DNA of 64,000 nt from Lachnospiraceae bacterium. GTDB taxonomy: Bacteria; Bacillota; Clostridia; Lachnospirales; Lachnospiraceae. This document shows positions 9,257-17,478 of the stretch, piece by piece; positions within the stretch are counted from its first letter, which is position 1, and every line of letters begins with the position of its first letter. The DNA is taken from positions 21,789 to 85,788 of the forward strand of contig JAILNQ010000016.1 in assembly GCA_024691425.1 (NCBI GenBank), given 5' to 3'. The translations under genes were made by a program, and so were the position numbers. A model generated the notes under the pieces. The model was not told the origin of the DNA, did not search any database, and was given only the letters and a program-made list of their open reading frames with translations.

Positions 9257-9286
9257 ATTATACACCGAAATGTGCGGAAACTACAA
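9257..9286 (-). promoter_or_regulatory. promoter of the SH3b surface-protein gene
   Basis: Minus-strand TTGTAG (9286-9281), 18 bases, then a perfect TATAAT (9262-9257). The start point would be near 9250, 60 bases before the GTG start. The -35 hexamer touches the stop codon of the HAD gene upstream. Confidence 0.65.
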
Positions 9287-10105
9287 TACTTTTATGAATT
9301 TACGGATGATTTCGGATATACCGCTCTCATTGTTCGTACGTACCGTTACATAGTCCGCGTGCGCTTTTGCCTCGTTGGTGCCGTTTTTCATAACGGCTCC
9401 GACCCCTGCGGCATCGAGCATCGGGATGTCGTTCGCCTCGTCTCCTGCAGCAACGGAATCCTCTATCGAAATGCCAAAAAGAGCGCATACTGTTCTTACG
9501 GCATTGCCTTTTGAAACTCCGACCGGAAGATACTCAAGCAGAAAATCATTCGAGAATACGCTCTGTGCTCTGCCCTCGACCATCTTCTCATGACGTTTTT
9601 CAAAACCTTCGAGTATCTGCCGGCTGCCCTCATTTATCGACATGACTATGAGCTTCGGCGGCGGTGCAGGAAGGTCATCAGGAATCTTTGCGATGCGCTT
9701 ATACGGCATCTTTATCCTTGCGGTATAGATATCGATAGCTTTCGTCTCGATCGTCGAAACGACGTTGTCTTCCGTATATGTATGGACCGATAGTCCTTCA
9801 AAGATCGCTGCATCGAACAGAGCTGAGACCGTATCAAGATCAAGACATGATCTGCTTATGACCTTATCGCTTCTGCAGTCAAAGATCACGCCTCCGTTAG
9901 ATGCCGCGAGAACGACCCCGTCGCGGTAAAGCCCGAGTTCTTTCGCAACGACTTTCGCGCTGTAGAGCGGGCGTCCCGTGGCAATGACAAAGCGGTGGCC
10001 TCCGGCTATCATTTCATTTATCGATTCAAGGTCCTCGGCACTTACGTTCTTATCGTCATCAAGAAGCGTTCCGTCAAGGTCCGAGAATAAAATCTTAGTT
10101 CTCAT
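9281..10105 (-). CDS. HAD superfamily (Cof-type) phosphatase
   Basis: A 274-residue Cof/YidA-like HAD hydrolase. Motif I FSDLDGTLLDDD near residue 6 has the nucleophilic Asp. Motif II is ATGRP near 42. A cap domain fills residues 85-190 and motif IV GDEANDIPML lies near 225. Such enzymes dephosphorylate sugar phosphates, FMN, PLP or related small molecules; the substrate is unknown here. Two adjacent ATGs (10108, 10105) can serve as start; the second gives a better distance to AAGGA. The start overlaps the end of the ABC-F gene by about 11 bases, so the two are probably co-transcribed. Confidence 0.85.
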   Translation of the reverse strand: MRTKILFSDLDGTLLDDDKNVSAEDLESINEMIAGGHRFVIATGRPLYSAKVVAKELGLYRDGVVLAASNGGVIFDCRSDKVISRSCLDLDTVSALFDAAIFEGLSVHTYTEDNVVSTIETKAIDIYTARIKMPYKRIAKIPDDLPAPPPKLIVMSINEGSRQILEGFEKRHEKMVEGRAQSVFSNDFLLEYLPVGVSKGNAVRTVCALFGISIEDSVAAGDEANDIPMLDAAGVGAVMKNGTNEAKAHADYVTVRTNNESGISEIIRKFIKVL

Positions 10106-11732
10106 CATCTTCCTTGTTCGCGGTGTAAACGAATCTCTTCCTTGCCATCTCATCGCTCGCGAGATACTCGTCGTATGTGGTGATCTTGTCGATCATCGTT
10201 CCGTCCGGAAGGAATTCCATTATGCGGTTCGCGGTCGTCTGCACGAACTGATGGTCATGCGACGAGAAAAGAATCACGCCCGGGAACTTGATGAGTCCGT
10301 TATTGAGCGCCGTGATGCTCTCCATGTCAAGATGGTTCGTCGGCTCGTCGAGTATGAGTATGTTAGCGCCCGATATCATCATCTTCGAAAGAAGGCAGCG
10401 CACCTTCTCTCCTCCTGAAAGGATGTTTATCTTCTTGACGCCGTCCTCGCCGGGGAAGAGCATACGTCCCAAAAATCCGCGGACATAGGTGATATCCTTG
10501 ATCGCCGAGTATCCGGTGAGCCACTCGGTTATCGTATAGTCATGAGAAAATTCTTCGGTATAGTCCCTCGGGAAATATGCCTGCGATGTGGTCACGCCCC
10601 ACTTGTACGTTCCTTCATCGGGCTCGAGCTCACCCATGAGTATCTTAAAGAGCGTCGTCTTCGCGAGCTCGTTCGTGCCGACGAAAGCGACCTTGTCATC
10701 ATGGCCGAGGATGAATGATATGTTGTCGAGTACCTTCACGCCGTCGATCGTCTTGCTGATGTTCGATACAGACAGCACCTCGTTTCCGATCTCCCTGTCG
10801 GGACGAAAATCGATATAAGGGTATTTCCTGCTCGAAGGCTTTATCGTATCGAGCTCGATCTTCTCGAGAGCCCTCTTACGGCTTGTCGCCTGCTTCGACT
10901 TTGAAGCGTTCGCGGAGAATCTCGAAATGAATTCCTGGAGTTCTTTTATCTTCTCCTCTTTCTTCTTGTTCGCTTCCTTCATCTGCTGGATGAGCAGCTG
11001 GCTGCTCTCGTACCAGAAATCATAGTTTCCGGCATAGAGCTGGATCTTGCCGTAGTCGATATCCGCAGTATGCGTGCAGACCTTATTGAGGAAATATCTG
11101 TCATGGCTTACAACGATGACAGTGTTCTCAAAGTTTATGAGAAACTCCTCGAGCCACTCTATAGCGTCGAGGTCGAGGTGGTTAGTCGGCTCATCGAGAA
11201 GCAGAATATCGGGCGAGCCGAAAAGAGCGCGCGCAAGCAGCACCTTGACTTTCAGCGGGCCCGGAAGATCGCCGACTAAGCTGTAGTGATATTCAGTATC
11301 TATTCCGAGTCCGTTAAGCAGCGTTGCCGCATCAGATTCGGCTTCCCATCCGTTCATCTCTGCGAATTCGGCTTCGAGCTCGCTCGCCCTTATGCCGTCC
11401 TCATCGGAAAAATCCTCTTTCGCATATATCGCATCCTTTTCCTTCATCACGTCATACAGGCGCTGATTGCCCATGATGACCGTATCCATTACGGTATAAG
11501 CATCATATTTGAAATGGTCCTGCTCGAGCACGGACAGTCTCTGTCCCGGAGTTACGGCTATGTCGCCGTTCGTCGTATCGAGCTCGCCTGAAAGTATTTT
11601 CAGGAAGGTTGATTTGCCCGCGCCGTTCGCACCGATAAGCCCGTAGCAGTTCCCTTCGGTAAACTTGATGTTCACGTCCTCGAAAAGGGCCTTCTTGCCC
11701 ACGCGGTATGTAACATTGTTTGCACTGATCAT
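10095..11732 (-). CDS. ABC-F family ATPase, YbiT/YkpA-like
   Basis: A 545-residue soluble protein with two ATP-binding cassettes and no membrane segments. ABC-F proteins of this type act at the ribosomal E site or in translation quality control. Cassette 1 has Walker A GANGAGKST near residue 36 and LLLDEPTNHLDL near 183. Cassette 2 has LILDEPTNHLDM near 460 and signature LSGGEK near 437. Two motifs are atypical: the first signature region reads LPGPLKVKV and the second Walker A reads GTNELAKTT. The charged inter-domain linker (about 240-305) fits the family. The ribosome site AGAGGAG precedes ATG 11732. A function in antibiotic resistance is not suggested by anything here. Confidence 0.88.
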   Translation of the reverse strand: MISANNVTYRVGKKALFEDVNIKFTEGNCYGLIGANGAGKSTFLKILSGELDTTNGDIAVTPGQRLSVLEQDHFKYDAYTVMDTVIMGNQRLYDVMKEKDAIYAKEDFSDEDGIRASELEAEFAEMNGWEAESDAATLLNGLGIDTEYHYSLVGDLPGPLKVKVLLARALFGSPDILLLDEPTNHLDLDAIEWLEEFLINFENTVIVVSHDRYFLNKVCTHTADIDYGKIQLYAGNYDFWYESSQLLIQQMKEANKKKEEKIKELQEFISRFSANASKSKQATSRKRALEKIELDTIKPSSRKYPYIDFRPDREIGNEVLSVSNISKTIDGVKVLDNISFILGHDDKVAFVGTNELAKTTLFKILMGELEPDEGTYKWGVTTSQAYFPRDYTEEFSHDYTITEWLTGYSAIKDITYVRGFLGRMLFPGEDGVKKINILSGGEKVRCLLSKMMISGANILILDEPTNHLDMESITALNNGLIKFPGVILFSSHDHQFVQTTANRIMEFLPDGTMIDKITTYDEYLASDEMARKRFVYTANKEDDEN

Positions 11733-11756
11733 AATATTTCTCCTCTGTATATTCTC

Positions 11757-11776
11757 TGAGCTTAAACGGCTCAGTT
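11757..11776. repeat. short inverted repeat between the small acidic gene and the ABC-F gene
   Basis: CTGAGC and GCTCAG pair around a short A/T-rich loop. There is no T-run on the minus strand, so it does not look like a complete terminator; the 58-base gap shows nothing else apart from the ABC-F ribosome site. Confidence 0.35.
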
Positions 11777-11790
11777 TCTGCGCATGCAGG

Positions 11791-12048
11791 CTATGCGTTC
11801 ACTACAAGGTAGCGTCCGTCCGGAAGCTTGAACACTTCCGCCTGCTGCTCTATCTCCTCTTCGTACAGACCGTCGGTATCAACGCCGAGCTGATCGAAGT
11901 ATTCGATGACATCCTCGAGGCTGTCAACTACAGCCGACATCGTGTCGTCGAGAAAATCCTGGGCCTCCTGCGGTGTTGAAGCAACTTCCTCATCAAAAAG
12001 CTGTCCCTGATTGTCCAGAAAATAGTTCAGCACATCCTTATCAAACAT
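11791..12048 (-). CDS. small acidic conserved protein of unknown function
   Basis: An 85-residue acidic protein beginning MFDKDVLNYFLDNQGQLFDE and ending LPDGRYLVVNA. It has no membrane segment, no signal peptide and no catalytic motif that I can name. It overlaps the end of ppk by 8 bases, so it is almost certainly made from the polyphosphate operon. I recall similar short proteins in other clostridia under varied and unsupported labels, so I assign no function. Its conserved-looking end and ordinary codon use argue that it is a real gene. Confidence 0.75.
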   Translation of the reverse strand: MFDKDVLNYFLDNQGQLFDEEVASTPQEAQDFLDDTMSAVVDSLEDVIEYFDQLGVDTDGLYEEEIEQQAEVFKLPDGRYLVVNA

Positions 12049-14182
12049 CCAGATTCCCTCCTTCTATCGGAATAAACACCCTGCTGTTCGCAACAGGATC
12101 TTTTACGGCAACAGATTCAGCGGCATTTTCGCAGAACTGCTCCTGTGCGCTAAGCAGATCCCTTCCGCGTTTATCAGTCCTCTCATACGTTCCGTCCGGC
12201 AGTTCCACCCTTGCCTTCACAGTGTCGGCAAGAAGCGTTGCCAGTATGCTTATGACTTTATTCTTGAGCCTCTCGTCGAGTATCGGGAACATTATCTCGA
12301 CACGGCGCAGAAGATTCCTCGGCATCCAGTCGGACGATCCGCAGTAGACTTCGCAGTTGCCCGCGTTCTCGAAATAGAATATCCTGCTGTGCTCGAGAAA
12401 ATCGCCGACTATGCTGCGTACCGTAATGTTCTCGGATACGTCCCTTATCCCGGGCTTAAGGCAGCATATGCCGCGCACTATGAGCTCTATCCTGACGCCT
12501 GCGCATGACGCATTGTACAGCGCCTGTATGACTTCCTTGTCGCATATCGAATTCACCTTCGCGATGATGTGCGATTTCTTTCCTTCGCGCGCGTTTGCCG
12601 CTTCCCTTTCGATCAGATGTATGAATCTGTCCTTGAGCCAGAGCGGCGCAAGTGAAAGACGGTTCCAGTAGAGCGGCTCGGAATATCCGCTCAGCATGTT
12701 GAACACCGCGGTCGCATCCTCTCCTATCTGCTCAGCACACGTAAGAAGACCTAAGTCGGTATAGAGCTTTGCAGTGCTGTCGTTGTAGTTGCCGGTTCCG
12801 AGATGAACGTAGCGGCGTATCCCGTCCTCTTCACGCCTTACGACGAGCATTATCTTGCAGTGCGTCTTAAGGCCTACGAGTCCGTATATAACGTGGCATC
12901 CGGCTTTCTCAAGCCTGCGTGCCCATACTATGTTGTGCTCCTCATCGAATCTCGCCTTGAGTTCGACAAGAACAGTTACCTGCTTTCCGTTCTCCGCAGC
13001 TTCTTCGAGCGCCGCGATGATCGGCGAATTACCGCTCACCCTGTAGAGCGTCTGCTTTATAGCGAGCACATCCGGATCCTTTGCCGCGCTCTTTACGAAA
13101 TCGATGACAGGATCGAATGACTGATACGGATGATGCATCAGTATGTCGTGGTTCCTTATCGCCTCGAAAATATCCGCTCCGTCGTTTATTTCCTTTACCG
13201 GCTTCGGTATGTATTTTTCCCTCTTGAGATGATCGAATCCGTCGATACCGTACATCTTCATCAGGAACGTAAGATCGATCGGGCCGGGTATCCGATATAT
13301 GCTGTCCTGCCTTACCGACAGTTCCTTCTTCAGAATCTCCATGAGTCCTGGATCTATGTCGTCGGCTACCTCTAGCCTGATGACTTCTCCCCACTGGCGG
13401 CGCTTTATCTGCTTCTCTATCTCTTTCAGAAGATCGGCTGCCTCTTCCTCGTCTATCGTAAGGTCCGCATTTCTCATTATCCTGTACGGATATGCGCAGA
13501 ACACATCATAGTTGAGGAACAGCTTGTGCATGTTGCGCTCTATGACTTCCTCGAGAAGTATGAAAGTTCTGCCGCTTTCAGAGCCGCCTAGCGTATATTC
13601 GCTCGGGATCTCGACGATGCGGTCAAGTACGCTCGGAACCTGAACGGTCGCAAAATCGCGCGACTCCTCGCCCCTCTTCCCGATAAGCGCTCCGATGTTG
13701 AGCGTCTGGTTTCTGACCAGCGGGAACGGTCTTGAAGAGTCGACTGCCATAGGAGTGAGGACCGGATAGACTTCCTCCTCGAAATATCTGTCGATGTATG
13801 CGGCCTCGTCAGCCGTCAGCTCCTCATGCTTCGTTATGAGGTTGATGCCCTCGGCTTCCATGAGAGGAAGGAGGCTGTGCATAAGGACGAAATACTGCGT
13901 GTCGACAAGCTCGTGCGTCGCATCTGCTATCGCCTCGAGCTGTTCATCCGTCGTCATTCCGGCGATGTCCCTTTTGTTATATCCTGCATGCTGCATGTCG
14001 ATAAGGGATGCAACCCTGACCATGAAAAATTCGTCAAGGTTTGATGCCGTGATCGAGAGGAACTTGAGCCTTTCCATCAGAGGATTCGACGTATCCGTCG
14101 CCTCACCTAGGACTCTCTCATCAAACATGAGCCATGATAATTCCCTGTTAACGTAGTATTCTCTGCTGCCAAAATCTTTCAT
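12041..14182 (-). CDS. ppk1: polyphosphate kinase 1
   Basis: A 713-residue enzyme that polymerises the gamma-phosphate of ATP into inorganic polyphosphate, reversibly. The N-terminal part (YVNRELSWLMFDERVL) and the two phospholipase-D-like catalytic halves are complete. HHPYQSFDPVIDFVKSAAKD lies near 350 and the segment around the phospho-histidine (VGLKTHCKI) near 440. The gene directly follows the Ppx/GppA phosphatase gene with an 8-base gap, pairing synthesis and breakdown of polyphosphate. The length matches typical PPK1. It is read from the aroQ-side promoter near 17384. Confidence 0.96.
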   Translation of the reverse strand: MKDFGSREYYVNRELSWLMFDERVLGEATDTSNPLMERLKFLSITASNLDEFFMVRVASLIDMQHAGYNKRDIAGMTTDEQLEAIADATHELVDTQYFVLMHSLLPLMEAEGINLITKHEELTADEAAYIDRYFEEEVYPVLTPMAVDSSRPFPLVRNQTLNIGALIGKRGEESRDFATVQVPSVLDRIVEIPSEYTLGGSESGRTFILLEEVIERNMHKLFLNYDVFCAYPYRIMRNADLTIDEEEAADLLKEIEKQIKRRQWGEVIRLEVADDIDPGLMEILKKELSVRQDSIYRIPGPIDLTFLMKMYGIDGFDHLKREKYIPKPVKEINDGADIFEAIRNHDILMHHPYQSFDPVIDFVKSAAKDPDVLAIKQTLYRVSGNSPIIAALEEAAENGKQVTVLVELKARFDEEHNIVWARRLEKAGCHVIYGLVGLKTHCKIMLVVRREEDGIRRYVHLGTGNYNDSTAKLYTDLGLLTCAEQIGEDATAVFNMLSGYSEPLYWNRLSLAPLWLKDRFIHLIEREAANAREGKKSHIIAKVNSICDKEVIQALYNASCAGVRIELIVRGICCLKPGIRDVSENITVRSIVGDFLEHSRIFYFENAGNCEVYCGSSDWMPRNLLRRVEIMFPILDERLKNKVISILATLLADTVKARVELPDGTYERTDKRGRDLLSAQEQFCENAAESVAVKDPVANSRVFIPIEGGNLDV

Positions 14183-14190
14183 ATCCGCAC

Positions 14191-15723
14191 CTACCGCCGT
14201 TTATATCTGAGCACAGGCTTTATCGAGAACACTTCTTCAAAAAGCGAAGCCTTCCTGAAGAAAAATCCCTGCTCGAGGTCTATGTCGTCGACCGTGTAAA
14301 CATTTATGATGAGCTCTCCGCCTTTTATCGAGAACCTAACGTCATTGACTTTCGTACGATAGCTCCTGCATATGCCGTCCGCGATCCTGAAAAGAGCGGA
14401 AAGTTTGGCAACCTTCAGGTAGCTCGCCTTGTCTATCAGCGACGTCATCGCGAGCTCGTCATAATACTTGAAAACCATTTTATTGAACCGGACGATGTTG
14501 GCTACGACTTCGCGCTCGCTGTGCGAAAGCCCTATCATCTCCGTCGCCATGATTATGTCATATCCGCACTCCGCTCCGGCCTCAATGCTGACGTACCTTC
14601 CGCAGTCATTGAGGAGCGCCGCTATGCGAAGAAGAAGCTTGTCGCGCTTTCCCATACCGTGTATCTTGCGCGTAGCATCAAACAGGTCAGTTGCGACTCT
14701 CTCTATGAGAGCGTTGCGCTCTTCGTTTCCCTGATAACGCTTTGACATGACTTTCGCGCATGCTATTATGTCGTTCTCAAAATCATGACGGTATTTTACG
14801 AGCTTTTCCTTCTCGGCATATTCGTATGCCATGCCGTCGCACAGCGATACGCCCGGAGACCATATGTTTTCCGCCTTCGTGATCTTGAGCACCCTTGATA
14901 CGAGCGCGATCGCAGGAAGAAGAAGCGGTGCAGTCTCCTCGTTTATTCCGAACGCCTTCGCGATGTCTCCCATCGTCATCGTACCGATCTGCGACGCGAT
15001 CTGTCTGAACTTTTCGGCCGAGAACGAGCGGTCCTTCGAATCCATATGATAGAGCATCGTGGAGATATAATCGTCGATGAGGATGATGTTCTTGATCGTC
15101 CTTCCCTTCAGATAGAGCTTCTTGAACACCTGGAGCTGATTGTCTATAAGCTCTCGCAGTATCCCTTCGATATCCCTTGTCTTCGGCTGCAGAGCCGCGA
15201 GCATATCCATGGCGCGGAGCACGCCGAGCCTTATGTTCTGAGTCGTAACTAATGTGTCGTTATCAAAGAGGGATATCTGTATGCTGCCGCCGCCGATGTC
15301 GACTATGGCGCAGCCTTCGCGTATGAACTCCTCAAAACGTGACCCTTTGAGAGCCGCCGCCTTGTAATGAAGGAAGCGCTGCTCGGAATTCGAGAGGACA
15401 TCGACCTTTATTCCGGTGCGAAGCTTGATCTGCTCCGTGACGATAAGGGTATTCTTCGTCTCACGTATAGCACTCGTGCCGTACGCCCTGTAATCGTCCA
15501 CTCTGTATGATTTCATTATAGAGGAAAAATCGGAAAGAACTTCGCACAGCTCATCCATGCGGCGGCTGCTGATGATGCCGTCCTGATAAGTATCCGTGCC
15601 GAGCTCAATGGAATGGCGGATCGTATCTATCTCTTTCATTCCGTTCTTGTCAGAGAACTCGAAGATCTTCATCCCGAGTTCATATGATCCCACGTCGATC
15701 GCGGCGAATGTACGGACTGCCAT
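14191..15723 (-). CDS. ppx: Ppx/GppA family exopolyphosphatase
   Basis: A 510-residue actin-fold phosphatase. The N-terminal phosphate-binding loop is AAIDVGSYELGMKI and the second glycine motif CAIVDIGGGSIQISLFD lies near residue 143. The C-terminal half (about 310-500) is an HD-like helical domain in which the usual HD pair reads LNDCG, so that part is probably not a metal hydrolase. It hydrolyses polyphosphate from the chain end and/or the 5'-phosphate of pppGpp; sequence alone does not separate these. AAAAAGGAG precedes the ATG. The gene abuts the DUF815 stop codon and is followed by ppk1. Confidence 0.9.
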   Translation of the reverse strand: MAVRTFAAIDVGSYELGMKIFEFSDKNGMKEIDTIRHSIELGTDTYQDGIISSRRMDELCEVLSDFSSIMKSYRVDDYRAYGTSAIRETKNTLIVTEQIKLRTGIKVDVLSNSEQRFLHYKAAALKGSRFEEFIREGCAIVDIGGGSIQISLFDNDTLVTTQNIRLGVLRAMDMLAALQPKTRDIEGILRELIDNQLQVFKKLYLKGRTIKNIILIDDYISTMLYHMDSKDRSFSAEKFRQIASQIGTMTMGDIAKAFGINEETAPLLLPAIALVSRVLKITKAENIWSPGVSLCDGMAYEYAEKEKLVKYRHDFENDIIACAKVMSKRYQGNEERNALIERVATDLFDATRKIHGMGKRDKLLLRIAALLNDCGRYVSIEAGAECGYDIIMATEMIGLSHSEREVVANIVRFNKMVFKYYDELAMTSLIDKASYLKVAKLSALFRIADGICRSYRTKVNDVRFSIKGGELIINVYTVDDIDLEQGFFFRKASLFEEVFSIKPVLRYKRR

Positions 15724-17013
15724 TTAAGTCTCCTTTTTGAATCCGAGCAGGTAATCTATGAACTGCTGAGCCGTCCTTCCGGAAAGCCCGCCGTGAGAAA
15801 GTTCCCACTTGTTAGCCGCAAGCAGCAGCTCTTCTTCATCCATTGTTATCCCGTGCCTTTCAGCAAGAGTCCTGACTATATTGTCGAACTGCTTTTTATC
15901 TGGCCTTGCGAAGAAGATCGTAACGCCAAACCTGTAGGCGAGAGAAAGCTTCTCCGATACAGTATCGTTCGTGTGCAGCTCGTCATCCCGCTCCTGCTTG
16001 TCGGAATATTTCTCCCTGACGATATGCCTTCTGTTGCTCGTCGCGTAGATCAGGACGTTATCAGGCTTCTTCTCGAGCCCGCCTTCTATGACGGCCTTTA
16101 AGTATTTGTAATCGGTCTCATATTCTTCGAACGACAGATCGTCCATGAATATGATGAAACGGTAGTTCCGGTTCTTGATCTGAGAGATCACTTCATTGAT
16201 GTCGCGCAGCTGATGCCTGTATATCTCGATCACCCGAAGCCCCTGTTCATAGTATCTGTTCAGTATTCCCTTTATGCTGCTTGATTTTCCGGTACCGGCG
16301 TCGCCGAAAAGAAGGCAGTTGTTGCACGGTCTTCCGGCAAGGAACGCTTCGGTGTTGTCGATGAGCTTCTTCTTTGCGCTCTCGTATCCGACAAGGTCTT
16401 CAAGATAAACATGGCTTATCTTCGTTATCGGAACGATCTTTACCTCATCATCTGCATGCTCTACGCGGAAAGCCTTGTGAAGCCCGAACTTGCCGACGCC
16501 GAATTCCTTATAGAACTGCGTGACTTTTGCGGCGAAATCCTCGTCCGAACCTGAATCCGCCAGCTGATCGCGCAGCTGCATTATCCTATCTCTTATCCTC
16601 CTGTTGAACAGCTTCGACTCATCACCTGAGCCGGTAAAATCGCTGAGGATGCGGGCGTTTTCCGTGCCGCACAGCTTGTCGAGCTCAGAAAGATCGAGCG
16701 AGAACATCTCACGGAAAATGGAAAAATCATGCAGCGCTACAGAATTGATGCTGCCTTTTACTTCTCCCTTTATCTCGCATGAAGTGGAATAAGCGTTTTC
16801 GTTGTTTGCGATCAGATAAGTCAGATATGCCTGCCAGAGATTCCCCTCATAGCCGTGGCTTACGGCAAGTTCAACAAGCGATCCCGCAAACGAGTTCATC
16901 CGGTTCTTCACACCGGCTGAGTCCACGGTATCGCCCGACAGGATGAACGCGGCATCCTCGAGTATCTCCTCGCGTCTGAAATTTTTATATAGGATCAGTT
17001 CGTTGCTTCGCAT
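15724..17013 (-). CDS. DUF815 AAA+ family ATPase
   Basis: A 429-residue protein with one AAA+ module in its C-terminal half. Walker A GDAGTGKSS lies near 215, Walker B FIIFMDDLSFEE near 260, and a sensor-1-like YATSNRRH near 295. The N-terminal 180 residues are helical and lack a known motif. DUF815 proteins are widespread ATPases without an agreed function. ATG 17013 is preferred over GTG 17016, since GGAG is 8 bases before it and TGATG couples it to the chorismate mutase stop. The gene is contained in the polyphosphate operon. Confidence 0.85.
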   Translation of the reverse strand: MRSNELILYKNFRREEILEDAAFILSGDTVDSAGVKNRMNSFAGSLVELAVSHGYEGNLWQAYLTYLIANNENAYSTSCEIKGEVKGSINSVALHDFSIFREMFSLDLSELDKLCGTENARILSDFTGSGDESKLFNRRIRDRIMQLRDQLADSGSDEDFAAKVTQFYKEFGVGKFGLHKAFRVEHADDEVKIVPITKISHVYLEDLVGYESAKKKLIDNTEAFLAGRPCNNCLLFGDAGTGKSSSIKGILNRYYEQGLRVIEIYRHQLRDINEVISQIKNRNYRFIIFMDDLSFEEYETDYKYLKAVIEGGLEKKPDNVLIYATSNRRHIVREKYSDKQERDDELHTNDTVSEKLSLAYRFGVTIFFARPDKKQFDNIVRTLAERHGITMDEEELLLAANKWELSHGGLSGRTAQQFIDYLLGFKKET

Positions 17014-17354
17014 CACGTATCTCCGAGAGGTTCTAATCTTATCTCCACGGGCTCTCCGGTCCAGTCGAAATCATCATCCGAAAATCCCGCCATGTCCTCC
17101 TGCATCTCGCGGCTCGCCTGCATCAGCGTGATGAAGAGCTGCGCCGCTCCGTCCGCATACTGCTTGTTAGAAACAGCGGCGAAAACCTCATCGAGCTTTT
17201 CCTCCTCGCGCTTCTCATCATAGATGGGAAGCTGTCTTTCCATCTTGTACTCACCGATCGCACGGGCTATATCCATTCTCGCCTCATACAGCTCAATGAT
17301 TTTCGCATCGATCTCATCGATCTGCGCGCGAAGTTTTTTAATGTCACCGCTCAT
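17013..17354 (-). CDS. chorismate mutase (AroQ fold)
   Basis: A 113-residue all-helical chorismate mutase that would turn chorismate into prephenate. Residues expected in the AroQ active site can be placed: Arg in LRAQIDEID, Arg and Lys in RMDIARAIGEYK, the Asp-Glu-Arg-Glu group in IYDEKREEE, and a late Gln in LMQASRE. It is free-standing and not fused to prephenate dehydratase or dehydrogenase. No other aromatic-pathway gene is adjacent; the next shikimate-linked gene is trpB at 21166. It is the first gene of the operon running into DUF815, ppx and ppk1. Either of two adjacent ATGs may be used; the second fits the GGAGGG site better. Confidence 0.85.
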   Translation of the reverse strand: MSGDIKKLRAQIDEIDAKIIELYEARMDIARAIGEYKMERQLPIYDEKREEEKLDEVFAAVSNKQYADGAAQLFITLMQASREMQEDMAGFSDDDFDWTGEPVEIRLEPLGDT

Positions 17355-17380
17355 CATCCGCCCTCCGTTTCTTTCTATAG

Positions 17381-17409
17381 ATTATAGCACCATAACACGT
17401 TCGTGTTCC
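17381..17409 (-). promoter_or_regulatory. promoter of the aroQ-DUF815-ppx-ppk1 operon
   Basis: The minus strand carries a perfect TATAAT (17386-17381) 17 bases from a weak -35 (GGAACA, 17409-17404). The start would be near 17374, about 20 bases before the aroQ start. The palindrome at 17394-17407 occupies the spacer and touches the -35, a position where a bound protein would block polymerase. Confidence 0.55.
17394..17407. promoter_or_regulatory. 14-bp perfect palindrome between divergent promoters (operator-like)
   Basis: AACACGTTCGTGTT is a perfect inverted repeat. It covers the spacer/-35 of the leftward aroQ promoter and lies just upstream of the rightward promoter of the VanX-like gene. 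Placement and symmetry suggest a binding site for a dimeric regulator; which one is unknown. Confidence 0.55.
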
Positions 17410-17429
17410 ACACCTTTCGATAAAAACTG

Positions 17430-17438
17430 TGATATAAT
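17430..17438 (+). promoter_or_regulatory. extended -10 promoter of the VanX-like gene
   Basis: TG-A-TATAAT at 17430-17438 matches an extended -10 exactly. No good -35 is seen 16-18 bases upstream, as is usual for this promoter type. The start would be near 17445, leaving a 35-base leader containing AGGAGG. Confidence 0.65.
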
Positions 17439-17478
17439 ATGCCCGATATTCATCATCATCAGGAGGCAGAAAACATAC

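Noticed and set aside
11757..11776. Intrinsic terminator before the ABC-F gene.
   Set aside because: The stem is short and lacks a T-run on the transcribed strand, so I list it only as an inverted repeat.
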